Shown piece by piece: positions 1-11,429 of a stretch of DNA of 64,000 bases. The notes below the pieces were generated by a model. It did not search any database, was not told the DNA's origin, and was given only the letters and a program-made list of their open reading frames with translations. Each line of letters starts with the position of its first letter. Position 1 is the stretch's first letter. The translations under genes and the position numbers were made by a program. The DNA is from Guadua angustifolia (taxonomy: Eukaryota; Streptophyta; Magnoliopsida; Poales; Poaceae): positions 33,100 through 97,099 of the forward strand of contig JAYEVE010000732.1 of assembly GCA_036346375.1 (NCBI GenBank), given 5' to 3'.

Positions 1-237
1 ATGCTTAGAAGAGATCAAACTAGAAATAGATTTGCAAAGTATGCTTGTCCTCCTAAGCCTTCTCATTACAATGAAAATAATTTGCTTAAGAGGAATCAAT
101 ATCATAAACCCATTTTTAGTCAAGTTAGTCATGTCAATAATGTTAAAGTTAGGACCATTTGGGTTCCTAAATCTATTGTGACTAACATTGCGGACCCAAC
201 AAGGATTGGGTACCAAAACCGCCTAAAAGATTTTTAG
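1..237 (+). pseudogene. Copia gag/pol linker remnant
   Basis: The reading frame is open from the window edge to a TAG at 235-237 and is cut off on the left. The C-terminal part (KVRTIWVPKSIVTNI) resembles the WVPK-type segment that follows the zinc knuckle and precedes protease/integrase in plant Copia polyproteins. No CCHC knuckle, protease or integrase motif is present. The protein would contribute to capsid/polyprotein of a retroelement; here it is a leftover. Identification rests on one short motif. Confidence 0.45.
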
Positions 238-639
238 GCAATATGAGATGGATTGGACGCTTGGCCTCTTCAAGAATACAAGGACTTAATCATTTGCAAA
301 ATGGAGCCAAGCATGAGGATGATCACTTCAATCTTGAGCCAATGCCATCTCGGGTAACAAGTATTTAAATTGATTCTTATAGCTTCTAGCCTTGTGTAGG
401 TTTAGATGCATTAATATTAATGAAAATCAATTTAGATTGCTTGTTGTATGCTTGCTCATGCTTATTAGTTGTATTGATTGCAATCTTGAGCAAGTTTGGG
501 ATAGTGGCACATTAAGGGGGGAGTGTTAATTCATATCCATGTATATTACATCCCTACATGTGCCCATATTTATATAAGTGCTAATGTATATTTTTAAAAT
601 CAAGCCATTTAGCCAAAAGTCAAAATTTTGTATACTATT

Positions 640-2790
640 AGTATTCTTGTGAAAAACTAATTGCAAAATGTATACAAATGTATTTGAAATGTTTTTCAAG
701 GGTTTTGGCTTTACAAAAATCTATTTTGAAAAGAAAATGAGTTTTAACTCCAAAAGCTAGTTACTAGTATCTTGTTTTGGATTTAAACTTATGATTTTCA
801 TAAGATTATATGTAAAATGATTTTGAAAGTAATTCCAAAATGAAAAACCTAGAGTTGGTCATTCTTAGCAATTCTTGTGTTGAAAAGTTTTTCAAAAGAC
901 CAACCTAGCAAAAGTTATTTGATTTTGAAACTCACGAAAAACTATATTTGACCCATAATGGTCATATTATAGCACTTAAGTGAGTTTTGCCGATGAGTCA
1001 AGTTTCATGTTATGAGTTGACTCACAAGGGTATTTGCAACTCATATAAGCTTATGGAAAGATTAAATACCCACTTAAGCTCATTTTGGCAAAACTAGAGA
1101 ATTTCTTGAAACTTAAAGGTTTTATTGCCAAATTCATCTCTTTAAGAACCGAATGCCTTCTTTACTTTGAAATTGCTCTAAATGGTGTGTTTGATGTTTA
1201 TCTTGATCATTTGGAGCATTTCATATTGGTTTCATGAATTTTACCAAGGTTTATTGCAAAATGTCTTCTTTGAAGTTCACCAAAATGCTTTGTTTCTTGC
1301 CTTCTTTGAGAAGGGCGATTCGGATTGTCCGAGTTTTGTCCGGATTGTCCGACCCGTTCGATATCGAACTAAAGTTCGGACTATCCGAACTGGGTATCTC
1401 GGGTGATTTAACCCTGCGAGGTCATTCCTTCCTCGCCTTCTTGCATAAAGTTGGATTTTGAGAATTGAATGGACTTGATTATGCTAATAGGCTTATAAAC
1501 ATCTCTCTAACTCATATGAAGCCATATAAGTGCACATTTCCATTCAAAACTCATTTGGTTCCATTTTGAGGATTTGGTGAAAATCTTAATTCTTCATATG
1601 GTTCAAATACATCTTTCACCATATCTCTCAAAATAAAATTGATTTATTGAAAATTTTTGTTGGAAAACCTTCTCTCGCAGATGGAGTTCATATCTGGAAA
1701 TTCTCAAATTTATTTGAACTCATTTGCGAGATTATTGACTTTATTTGACTTAGTGTCAAAACTAAACCTCCAATACTCTTAATAGCCTAATTTTTGAATG
1801 GAGAGTGATATTTGAGAAATTCTTTTTGGAGAAGTCTCTTGGATGTCCATGGATCATTTCTGCACAATCTCATGGCTATTTGACTTCATTTGATACTTTT
1901 TGGAATAACGTTGAAAATCATATGCATGCATATCCTTCATATGAGCCTCTTTGGTCAAAAAGTCAAAAACATTGTTTAAAAGGCCAATATTTGTAAAAAT
2001 CTTTATAAAAGTTCTCAAATATGTATTTCAAATGTTTTACAATGCTTTCGGAGTAAAAATTTCTATTTTAGAAACAAAATAGCAAATTTGGCCTCAAATG
2101 GATCTTATAGGATCTTGATTTTGGATTAAATGAAATATTTTCATAAGTTTAAATCTATTGAGTTTTTGAAAAAGTGGTCAATACAAAACTCATAGGGTTG
2201 GTCATTTTAAGCATTTCTTTAGTTCAAAGTTTTTCCAAACGACCAACCGCTCAAAAGTTATAACCATTTGAATTTGGCCAAAATTCTTCATTTGACCCAA
2301 AATGACCCATTCTTGCATATTGTGGGTTTTGCTATTTGAGTTGGATTTCTTTATGTTTCTTGGCTTAAAATAGTATTTCTAACTCATTCAAAGCCATAAA
2401 AGTTCAAATCTCCAAGAAATCCAATTCGGATTGCGTTTTGAGCATTCGGTGCAAATTGAACTTATCTTTTCGCCTTCAAAGCGCAATCTGTCATATCTTT
2501 TGAACGAAATGTGCTTTTAAGGAAATTCTTTTTGAGACACCTTCTAAATAGTCTAGAGTTCATTTCTGGAAACTTTCAAATTATTTTGACCTTATTTGAG
2601 AAAGTTTTGACTTTTCTTCTTTTTGAGTAAAATTCATACCTATAAAGCAAAATTTGGCGTATCTTTTGATTGGAGACTCCTTTTTGAAAAATTCTTTTTG
2701 GAAAAGTTTCTCAGGAGTCCAAAGTATATTTTTGCACAATTTTAAATGATTTTAACTTCATTTGAAAAAGTTATGGCTTTTTCTCACTTT
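640..2790 (+). repeat. Degenerate direct duplication inside the Sirevirus-like element
   Basis: Segments repeat in the same order with heavy divergence. 'agagttggtcattcttagca' near 851 matches 'agggttggtcattttaagca' near 2193, each followed by a 'ttgaccca(t/a)aatg' block about 100 bp later. 'ctaactcatatgaagccata' near 1507 matches 'ctaactcattcaaagccata' near 2380. A block of the form 'tttttgaa..attctttttggaaaag' recurs near 1650, 1820, 2530 and 2690. The pattern suggests an old internal duplication plus a shorter repeated module. Confidence 0.55.
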
Positions 2791-4530
2791 GTTCAAAAGG
2801 CTGAAAATTCAGACTTTTGCATGGTTTTGAGCTGATTTGTGATTTTTGTATCTCCAAATCAGAGCATAATTTGAGGGGACCACCTTTGTAAGAATTTATC
2901 CTCTATAGTTGGACTTCATTGTCTAATTTTTTCAGAATTTATTTACCTTGCTTGGACCTTCTTCCAGCCCTGTCAAAAAGCTTCGATGAAACGTCAAAAC
3001 TGAATTTTTTCAGCACATTGCATTTTTGAAATCTTGCCTATCTTTAAGATGATTTGAGTATTTCCTTGTGATGAAAACTAAGATAACTTAATTTATTGCT
3101 CCATGATTCATCTAAAACTATTTGGGAGCTCTTTTGATGTTGTTTTCATCCTCAGGACCATTTCAAAGCGAGATTTCTTTTCCCGAAACCTTCAGTTCAG
3201 CATTCACTATTTTCAAGTTTTCGGGGTTTTCCTTTGCTCAAATGAATTTTCGGTCTTCACAGCCCTCGAAGAGAATTTCGAGACGGATCTTTTCCACGTT
3301 GATGATTTTTGCATTTGAGCGATGGTTTAAAAGCTATAATCGATTTTGTGCTGTTATTTGCATCTTTTGAGATTTTGAGAGTTTTAAATTGGAATCTTGG
3401 CAAGCCTTTCAAAATGAAAACTAAGTGAAGTTATTCATTGCTCCAAGCTTCAAAGTGGAGCATATCTATTTAAGTTTTCATTCCAATGAAAGTGCATCTT
3501 TTGGCTAAGTTCTTCAGGAAATTGGATTTAATTGTAACTTAGTATCAAAATGTTTCCTCTCTGCATAACTCGGAGTTTATTACAGAAAAGAGAAAATTTC
3601 CCTTGTAAGTTCAAGAGTGAGTTTGAATATGTTTTACCCATTACCTCTCTTACAAGTGGATGTTAAGATTAAATTTGAATGAGGTTCAAATAATTTTTTG
3701 TTGAAAATTGGTATAATGAAATCTTCAATTGATATCTTGAATTTTTAAAATTGTGTGCAAAAGAGTATTGTCTTGTATATCATCTATATCATGCATGTTG
3801 TACTTAGACATTATCAAACTAACTTGGGTCAAGTTGAGAGATATTTGTTCCCGAAAATCGTGTGCTTGTCTATTGATGTTCAAGGTATTGGAAAAGGGTC
3901 ATCTTGACGGTGGGATGAAGGAAATGGAGAAGCTCCATAGTCCGAGGGATCTAAGGCGGTAGCGGTGATCATGACCGATTCGAACATGCGATAGATAAGA
4001 ATCGACAAAGGGCGTGTTTCTTTCTTGACCATATTCAATAATGTCTTTGCACACCATTATGCTAAATTGTGTCATTCTAAATGGTGTTGTACCTTTCAAT
4101 TAGTTTCATTAATTGGTATCTTTCGAGAGGTATCCTCAATCCTAAATTGTTTTGAAGTGTCATCTAACTTGCATTTGGCATTATCATGTATTAAAAGATA
4201 CATATGGGTGACACATTGCAAAGAGGTATACCCTTGATAAATTTATGAAATTCTTGATCATGAAAGTGCATCTTAATTATACAATGTTGATTCATGATCT
4301 TGATTGTTAGAATTTAATTGGATCATAAGCATGTGCTTAAGATATATAAATTTGCTATATGATCTTAATGTTTAAAGAATGAATATTCTCCATATGAAAT
4401 CATATTCATATGTCATGATTTAAGCATCACTTACATATTGTGAATCATGACTACATTTAAATTGGTATCATTTCGACAAATCTATTACCTAAATCTTGGA
4501 TATAATTGGTATCATATCTTGCCTAGATTT

Positions 4531-4848
4531 AGGGGGAGCTTAATATTATTGTCCTATTCCTAGCTCCTTATCTTGTTCTCCCTAATCCTTTTATTGAGTG
4601 TGCAATCAAGGGGGAGAATTTATTGAATGAACAATAAGGATCTCTTAAGCACCTTTTTGGGATTAATGACAAAAGGGGGAGAATTTATGGATTTATCAAT
4701 TGTCCCCTAATCGATCGACAAAAAGGGATATTTCAAAATATGGTCTCTTATTGTTTATTCATGTTTGTTTTTAATGCTAAATATCTTAATATTGTCATTC
4801 GGAGCAATTGATAATAGGTTTGTCATAAATCACCAAAAAGGGGGAGAT
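4531..4848 (+). other. Array of four polypurine tracts before the 3' LTR
   Basis: AGGGGGAGCT (4531), CAAGGGGGAGAATTTATT (about 4608), AAAAGGGGGAGAATTTATGG (4671) and AAAAAGGGGGAGAT (about 4836) precede the LTR start TGAAAGTGC. A polypurine tract primes plus-strand DNA synthesis in LTR retrotransposons; several in series is a described Sirevirus hallmark. The last one abuts the LTR and is the functional candidate. Confidence 0.75.
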
Positions 4849-7420
4849 TGAAAGTGCATCTAGGCACTTATGTTATTTTGGTGATTAATGACAAACGCAT
4901 ATAATGACAATCTATGTAATTGTGTAAATGCTTAACTTAGTGCTTAACAAATAACAAACCTCTAATATGATTATATTGCTATGAGACTAACATGTTCATT
5001 GCCAAGTTGAGTATTAGTCTCATCTATTTATAGGAAAATCAAGTGAATGGTTAAGCAAAGATAAGGTATGCAATCTCGGTATCCCTTCCATATTTGCTAT
5101 TGCATTCCTTTTGTGCAAATGCATAGTGAACTCCAAGTAGTATATTGATTGTATATATGCACATTGGTTCATGTCATATTTATTTGTGCATATATGTTCA
5201 TTTGAGTTCATTATGTGCTTTGTTTTTGGTATGTATGTATTAACTAGAGTTAAACTTCATATTGCTATAGATTGACTTGGTGCATGCATGTTTTAGTTGT
5301 ATATCTTCTCATGCAATTCTCTTAGTGAAGTTTAATCTAGTGTTGGATCACATATTTACTCTTATTCCAAATATTAGTCGCACATGTACAATTCGTGTAT
5401 ATTCTATCATGTGCTTCATTTAAGTAAAGAATGTGATCCTTGCCATGATTTAATTGATTCATCATATCGGCAATTATCTCTCTAGTGCATATAGATCAAT
5501 TACATATTCATCATGATGTACTTAGTAGAGAATATCTCTTATGTCAAGTGTTTCCAGTTATATTATGCCTCTTTATATGAAACACTTGGGGTACTTAATT
5601 GCTCACAAATATCAATTTATTCACATCTATTGAGCTTTTGGGACTAATGTCTTTCATGAGTGGTTTGGAAAGAATTAGGTCCCGTGTGTGTATGATGACC
5701 AAGATATCTTGAAGGATGATCGTTAAGCCGAGGTCAACAAGGCGGCGGTGTCACCAAGAGTTGAGGACTAAGTCAAGATCGACTTGGCGTGGAGATCGTC
5801 GAGAGGATGATCAAGTCAAGGTTGATAGGACGAGAGTCTCATGAGGTGAATCGAGTCAAGTTGGACAAAGGCGAAGACGTCATCAATCATTTGGTAAAGA
5901 CATCATGCACATTGCATCCACGGAGAAAGGCGGCATGCGGATTGAATGTAAGACTTAGATTTCTCGTTTGAATTTGAGTCTAAGGATTGCCGTACTATTA
6001 AGAGGATGCTCCATTGAATGACTTTTAGATGTGTCAAGTGCTCAAATGATCCATCCTTATGAAATTTAGAGAGAGTGGTATTGGTGGTACGGAAAGTGAG
6101 AATTGTAGGTCTCTCTTGGATTCTTTATGAAATCTGGATTTATCTTTTGAGATTTGGGTAGTGAGACCTTGTTAGTTGTGTAGCCCTTGTTCTTAGCTTT
6201 CAATAGAGTCCAAAATCACTGAAATCGGAGTCCGGAGTCAAAAGTTATGCCGTTTTCGTCAGTGATCAGTTCTACTCGGACTATCCGAAGTTGGACTCGG
6301 ACTATCGAAGTGAGTTCGGACTATCCGAACATATTTTCGGATATTCGAGCTGGGTCTCTCTGTTAGCCATGTCTAATGGGTTCGGACTATCCGAACTTGA
6401 GCTCGGACATTCCGAACTGAGTCGAACGTTTTGAAAAACCGGCTAGTTTTTGGTGGGCTCTATTTATAGCCCCATCCTCCCCATTTTGAAGGAGCTCTTA
6501 CCCTATTGTTTAGAGGTGCTATTCCTTCATTCTTGAGCCCCAAATCCTCTCTACTCTTAGATCTAAGTGATCCCTTAGTGAGAAGGGTTGAGAAGGGTTG
6601 AGAAGAGTTGGAAGAGGTGTGTGTTGAGGAGAGTTGGAAGAGAGTGTGTTGAGTTGGATTTGAGTTTGAGCACTTGATTTCATCTCCAAGTTTGTTCTTC
6701 GTGAGCATTTGTTACTCTTGGAGGTTGAGGACTCCTAGGCGGCTAGGAGGTCGCCTCGAGCCACCGAAGCTTTGTGTGGTTGGCCGTGGGAAGTTTGTGA
6801 AGGCAGATTCCGCCTCCAGAAGGAAAGGGATCAAGAAGTGAAGCCGTGAGTGCAAGGTGCAACACCGGCGGCTAGCGGGTTGAAAGAGACCCCGTGTCTT
6901 GTGTGGCCGGGACAGCCGCAGTGCAAAGTGCAACACCGGAGGAAAAGGGTTGAAAGAGACCCGGCTCAAGTGTGACCGAGCCGCCTCAACGGAGACGAGG
7001 ATCCTCAAGGATCCGAACCGGGTGAAAAATCATCGTCTCCAAGTTTGCTTCTTACTCTTGCTTTAATATTTGATTTTGAATCTTGAAATTGCCCGATCTA
7101 CTTTTCTAGTGAGTTTTCGGCTAGATCTCTATTTGCTTCAAGTATTCTAGGCTAACTAGTTGAATTTGGCATGATTAATATTCCACAAATAGCCTAGATC
7201 TCATTTATGAGCTATGTGCTCTGGAGCATTGGAATATCCGAATAGAAGTTGGATACTCGAATAATCTCGGACTATCCGAATATAATCTCGGACTATCCGA
7301 ACCACTCGGACGATCAGAAGTATATTTCGGATACTCGAACTATTAATTTCATTGCGATTTAGTTTTAAATTTTAATTCGCCTATTCACCCCCCCTCTAGG
7401 CGACATCCCCTGTCCTTTCA
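4849..7420 (+). mobile_element. Sirevirus-type 3' LTR (complete, 2572 bp)
   Basis: The LTR starts TGAAAG directly after a polypurine tract and ends CTTTCA, a perfect 6-bp inverted repeat. Near its end it carries TTCGCCTATTCACCCCCCCT, a sequence typical of Sirevirus LTR 3' ends. Two clusters of CGGACTATCCG palindromes lie at about 6275-6425 and 7240-7345, on either side of a TATA-like box. A purine-rich tandem stretch (AGAAGGGTTG units) lies near 6580-6640. It is longer than the roughly 1.2 kb usual in maize Sireviruses. ORFs within it are not genes. Confidence 0.8.
6275..6470 (+). promoter_or_regulatory. Palindrome cluster and TATA box of the Sirevirus LTR
   Basis: Five or six copies of an imperfect palindrome close to TTCGGACTATCCGAA lie at about 6275-6425, immediately upstream of CTATTTATAGC at 6460-6470. 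Clustered palindromes of this kind upstream of the TATA box are a conserved cis feature of Sirevirus LTRs and probably bind a host factor. The arrangement recurs in the truncated LTR (palindromes 7825-7930, TCTATTTAAAGCCC at 7967-7980). Confidence 0.65.
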
Positions 7421-8779
7421 AGGTCTTCATGCACCGGCATTAAGAAAGAAGACGGCAAGTGACTATTTCTAGACTTGTAAGTAACTATTTCTAGATTTGT
7501 ATTATCTTTGATTTAATTTGAGTCTAAAGATTGTCATACTATTAAGAGAGATGCGACGTCGAATGACTTTTAGATGTGTCAAGTGCTCAAGTGATCCATC
7601 CTTGTGAAACTTAGAGGAAGAGAAGTGTTAGTAGAGTCGGAAAGTGAGAGTTTAAGATCACTCTTGGATTCTTTGTGAATTATGCTCCTATCCTTTGGGA
7701 TTTGGGTAGTGAGATCTTGTGGGTTGTGTAGCCCTCGTTCTTAGATTTTCGTAGAGTCTAAGATCACTGAAATCGGAGTCCGGAGTAAAAAATTATGTTC
7801 GTTTTTCGTCGGGCTGCTCAGTCCTATTCGAACTATCCGAATTGAGTTCGGAGTATCCGAACCTTCGGACTGTCTGAATGAATCTTCGGACTATCCGAGC
7901 TTCTTAACCTGTTCGAAGTATCCGAACTGACTCGCGGCTGAGTCAAAACGGCTAGTTTTGGGGACCTCTATTTAAAGCCCCCTCACCTCCCAACTCATTG
8001 AGGCCGGTGGGAAAAGTGAGAACTGAGGTTCCCCTTCATTCTTGAGCGCAAAATCCCTCTCTACTCTTAGATCTAAGTGATCCCTTAGTGAGAAGGGTTG
8101 AGAAGAGTTGGAAGAGGTGTGTGTTGAGCAAGATTTGATCTTTGAGTACTTGAGTTCATCTCCAAGATTTGTTCTTCGTGTGTATTTGTTACTCTTGGAA
8201 GTTGAGGACTCCTAGACGGCTAGGAGTTGGCCACGAGCCACCGAGCTTTGTGTGGTGCGCCGTGAGAAGTTTGTGAAGGCCGATCCCGCCTCTGTAAGGG
8301 AAGGAATCAAGGAATAAAGACCGGCGAGTGCATTTGTGCAACACCGGGAGGAAGAGGGTTGAAAGAGACCCCGGCTCAAGTGTGATCGAGCCGCCTCAAC
8401 GGAGACGTAGGATCCCCTCAAGGATCTGAACTTCGGGTGAAAAATTATCACCTACATGTTTACTTCTTATTCTTGCTAAATATTGGTATTTTGAATCTTG
8501 AGATTGCCCGATCTACTTTTCTACTGAGTTTTCTCCTAGATCTCTACTTGTTTTAGGTATTCTAGGCTAACTAGTTCCATTTGGTGCAAGTGATATACTT
8601 TTTGGTATATTTTGCTCTGAATCACTCGGATTATCTGAATAAACATCAGACTATCCGAACCACTCGAACAGTCCAAAGTCTGATTCGGACACTCCGAAGA
8701 TTTAGTTTCCGCTACTGTTTAAATTTAAATTTTTAATTCGCCTATTCACCTCCTCTAGGTGACATCTCCAGACCTTTCA
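7421..8779 (+). mobile_element. Second Sirevirus LTR, lacking its first ~1.05 kb
   Basis: It aligns along its length to about 5896-7420 of the preceding LTR: 'gaatgacttttagatgtgtc', the ATCTAAGTGATCCCTTAGTG region, palindromes, TATA-like box, and the end TTCGCCTATTCACC...CTTTCA. It starts abruptly at the end of the first LTR and abuts CACTA transposase sequence at 8780. The simplest reading is that the element to the left inserted into this LTR, so its missing part should lie left of the window. Confidence 0.75.
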
Positions 8780-9625
8780 TTGGTCTGATAAGAGTTTCAC
8801 AGAGCTGTTAGGTTTCTTTAGAAATGTCCTTCTAGCGAGTAACATGTTACCAGCAACCACTTACCAGGCCAAGCACGTTGTTTGTCTGTTGGGACTGAAA
8901 GTGCAGAAAATACACGCATGTCCAAACGATTGCATATTGTATCGCAATGAGTTTGCAAATTTGGATGCGTGTCCCGTTTGCAAGGCATCTTAGTATAAGC
9001 GCGGCGATGACGACATCGAGACGTAGCGTAAGAAGAAAAGACCTCCGACCAAGGTGGTGTAGTATTTCCCTATAATCCCCTATTTGAAGCGTCTGTTTGT
9101 GAACAAAAGGCATGCTCAATTGCTGCGATGGCTTGTCGAAGAGCGTAAGAAGGATGGAATGCTTAGACACCTCGGCGACTCAGCGATGAGGAATATCAAT
9201 AGAAAATATAAGAAACACTTTGCATATGATATGAGGAATATAAGGTTCGGACTCAGTACGGATGGGATGAATCCTTTCGGCAACATGAGTAGTCATCATA
9301 ACACTTGGCCGATGACTTTATGTATCTACAACCTTCCTCCTTGGCTTTGTATAAAGCAGAAGTACATTATGATGTAATTCTTGATCCAAGGGGTGAGGCA
9401 CCACAGCAATGATATTGATGTGTTCCTCAAACCTTTGGTTGAAGATCTTACGGTATTGTGGAACAACGATTATGCGGGTATGGGATGAGACAAAAGAGAG
9501 AACTTCATGCTACGCGTGTTGTTGTTCGTAACCATCAATGATTACCCTACTCTTGACAATCTTTCGGGCCAGGCTATAAAAGGATTCAATGGATGTGTCC
9601 ATTGCATGGGTGATACAGGTAGTCG
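8780..9625 (+). pseudogene. CACTA transposase Tnp2, decayed fragment
   Basis: Translation from 8781 gives W-S-D-K-S-F-T-E-L-L, then NVLLASNMLPATTYQAKHVV, KIHACPNDCILYRNEF, a CPVC knuckle, RFGLSTDGMNPFGNMSS at about 9242-9292, and later LLFVTINDYPTLDNLSG and CVHCMGDT. These are core motifs of the En/Spm transposase family, which cuts and pastes CACTA elements. The reading frame is broken by stops (a TAG near 8991, others at about 9025, 9060, 9376 and 9488). The N-terminus is absent because the Sirevirus LTR begins at 8779. It cannot make an active transposase. Confidence 0.88.
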
Positions 9626-9825
9626 GTGGCTGAAATACTGACAAAAAATGTGTTACAAAAAATGTGTTACATGCGACTCTCCCTGCGCCAGCCCTCCCTG
9701 CGGCGAGCCCTCCCCGCCATCTCCCCAACGTTGACTCTCCCCACGTCGCCCCTCCCCGCGCCGGTAAGCTCGTGCTATGTGCTATGTTCTTGTTCTGGTA
9801 CTGCATTTGATTCTTGTTGGCCGAA

Positions 9826-10135
9826 GGGATTGGTATTGCTCTGTGATGATTCTAGGGTTATCAATGATATTGACAATTGTTCTGTAAATAAGACCTTAAG
9901 TTGATAGACTTACATGCATTGTTGGTTGTGATGATTGGTATTACAAGGGATTGGTATTGCTCTATGATGATTCTAGGGTTATCAATGATATTGACAATTA
10001 TTCTGTAAATAAGGCCTTAAGTTGATAGACTTACATGCATTGTTGGTTGTGATGACTGGTATTACAAGGGATTGGTATTGCTCTGTGATAATTGTTGATA
10101 TTGATAATAGTTCTGTAATGATTGGTATTACAAGT
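9826..10135 (+). repeat. 121-bp tandem repeat, 2.5 copies
   Basis: Units start with GGGATTGGTATTGCTCT at 9826, 9947 and 10068; the first two are nearly identical over 121 bp and the third is shortened internally. It lies in the presumed intron of the second CACTA gene. Confidence 0.9.
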
Positions 10136-10710
10136 CTGATTAGTTGTGTAGCTTATTGCCTCTCTATGATTTTTGTCTAAGCCCTAATAGCATTGTTGGT
10201 TCAGTTAGCATACTGCTTTGAATTTTTCTGGTGATATACCTGTCTGTCTTGTAATATTAGTAAGGACTTCAATAACAGTGAATCTTATTGTCAATTCTTA
10301 TTGTGCATGATAAGGTGGTAAGGATTTAAGGCCTTATTTACTCAATTAATTGTTTTGCCCATTTGTGATGAGGTGAAGATTATAATCTTCATTCAAATCC
10401 AATAATCTGAGAGCAATCATACATAATGTTGCATTTATGTGATTTGTTGCCATATGTGTCTTTGCGGATTTTTTTTACTTCTGTTCCCTAGATAACATGC
10501 TTAGTTAAGTTGAATGATTGCACTAGTGTGGTTAAAGAATATACCAAGTAAAAAGCCTGAAATACTCTAATTAAATTCCTTTTTCGAAGAATAATAGCCT
10601 TTTATATAGTTGCTTTCTTCGTATCAATATTATTTGATTGCTAAAAGGACACAGTGCTTGTAGCTTCAACTGAGTTGCTTTCAGCTTGGAACAGCTTTGT
10701 AAGAGAGTTC
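10136..10710. other. AT-rich intron-like DNA within the CACTA element
   Basis: No ORF or element terminus seen. Low-complexity AT-rich sequence connects two tandem arrays and is probably part of a long first intron. Confidence 0.4.
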
Positions 10711-11006
10711 ATGTATATGTGAAATGCAATGTATTTGAATTTTGAAGAAATTTGTATGTATTATGTCAAATGTATATGTATCATGTGAATTATTCTATTT
10801 CTTGGTGAATTTCGAAGTTTCTATGTACATGTGAATTTTGAAGCAATTTCTATATATCATGTATATGTGAAATGCAATGTATTTGAATTTTGAAGAAATT
10901 TGTATGTATCATGTCAAATGTATATGTATCATGTGAATTATTCTATTTCTTGGTGAATTTTGAAGTTTTTATGTACATGAGAATTTTGAAGCAATTTCTA
11001 TGTATC
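10711..11006 (+). repeat. 148-bp tandem repeat, two copies
   Basis: Units start ATGTATATGTGAAATGCAAT at 10711 and 10859 and end near 'gcaatttctatgtatc'. The copies differ at only a few positions, so the duplication is recent relative to the surrounding decay. Confidence 0.9.
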
Positions 11007-11029
11007 ATGTCAAATGTATATGTATCATG

Positions 11030-11370
11030 ACAAAATGGTGATTCGCCTTATATATGCACGCGTTGATATTAGCAACTCTAACTCATGACAAAATGGTGAT
11101 TATGCCATATATATGCAGAACGTTGATATTAGCAACTCTAACGCATGACAAAATGGTGATTACGCCTTATATATGCAGAACGTTGATATTAGCAACTCTA
11201 ACGCTTGACAAAATGGTGATTACGTCTTATATATGCACAACGTTGATATTAGCAACTCTAACGTATGACAAAATGGTAATTATGCCTTATATATGCACAA
11301 TGTTGATATTAGCAACTCTAACGCATGAAAAAATGGTGATTACGCCTTATATATGCACAACGTTGATATA
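11030..11370 (+). repeat. 60-bp minisatellite, about 5.7 copies
   Basis: Units start ACAAAATGGTGATTA at 11030, 11089, 11149, 11209, 11269 and 11329 and contain GTTGATATTAGCAACTCTAA. Because 60 is a multiple of three, the array stays open in one frame and gives a 20-residue protein repeat (LILATLTHDKMVITPYICRT-like); this is very likely a by-product of the period. Confidence 0.95.
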
Positions 11371-11429
11371 TATACGAAGATTCATCTCATGACTTTGTTA
11401 ATTTAAAATTCTAGAAAACTTGTTGCACA

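Larger units (their letters stand above)
1..4848 (+). mobile_element. Sirevirus-like Copia element, internal 3' portion
   Basis: Internal part of a plus-strand LTR retrotransposon whose 3' LTR starts at 4849; its 5' end lies left of the window. It begins with a gag/pol remnant, then about 4.3 kb of AT-rich DNA without useful ORFs, and ends in a series of polypurine tracts. Palindromic segments of the CGGACTATCCG type occur at about 1318-1395. A further polypurine tract followed by TGTTAATTC lies at 511-523 and could mark an older LTR start. Multiple polypurine tracts and such palindromes are known marks of Sireviruses (plant Copia). The pol core is missing, so this is a deleted or non-autonomous copy. 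Confidence 0.7.

Noticed and set aside
11030..11370. CRISPR-like regular repeats
   Set aside because: Units are contiguous 60-bp copies without unique spacers, in a plant transposon; an ordinary minisatellite.
11054..11392. 112-codon ORF with a 20-residue repeat
   Set aside because: Direct consequence of a 60-bp minisatellite with few stop codons; no sign of translation.
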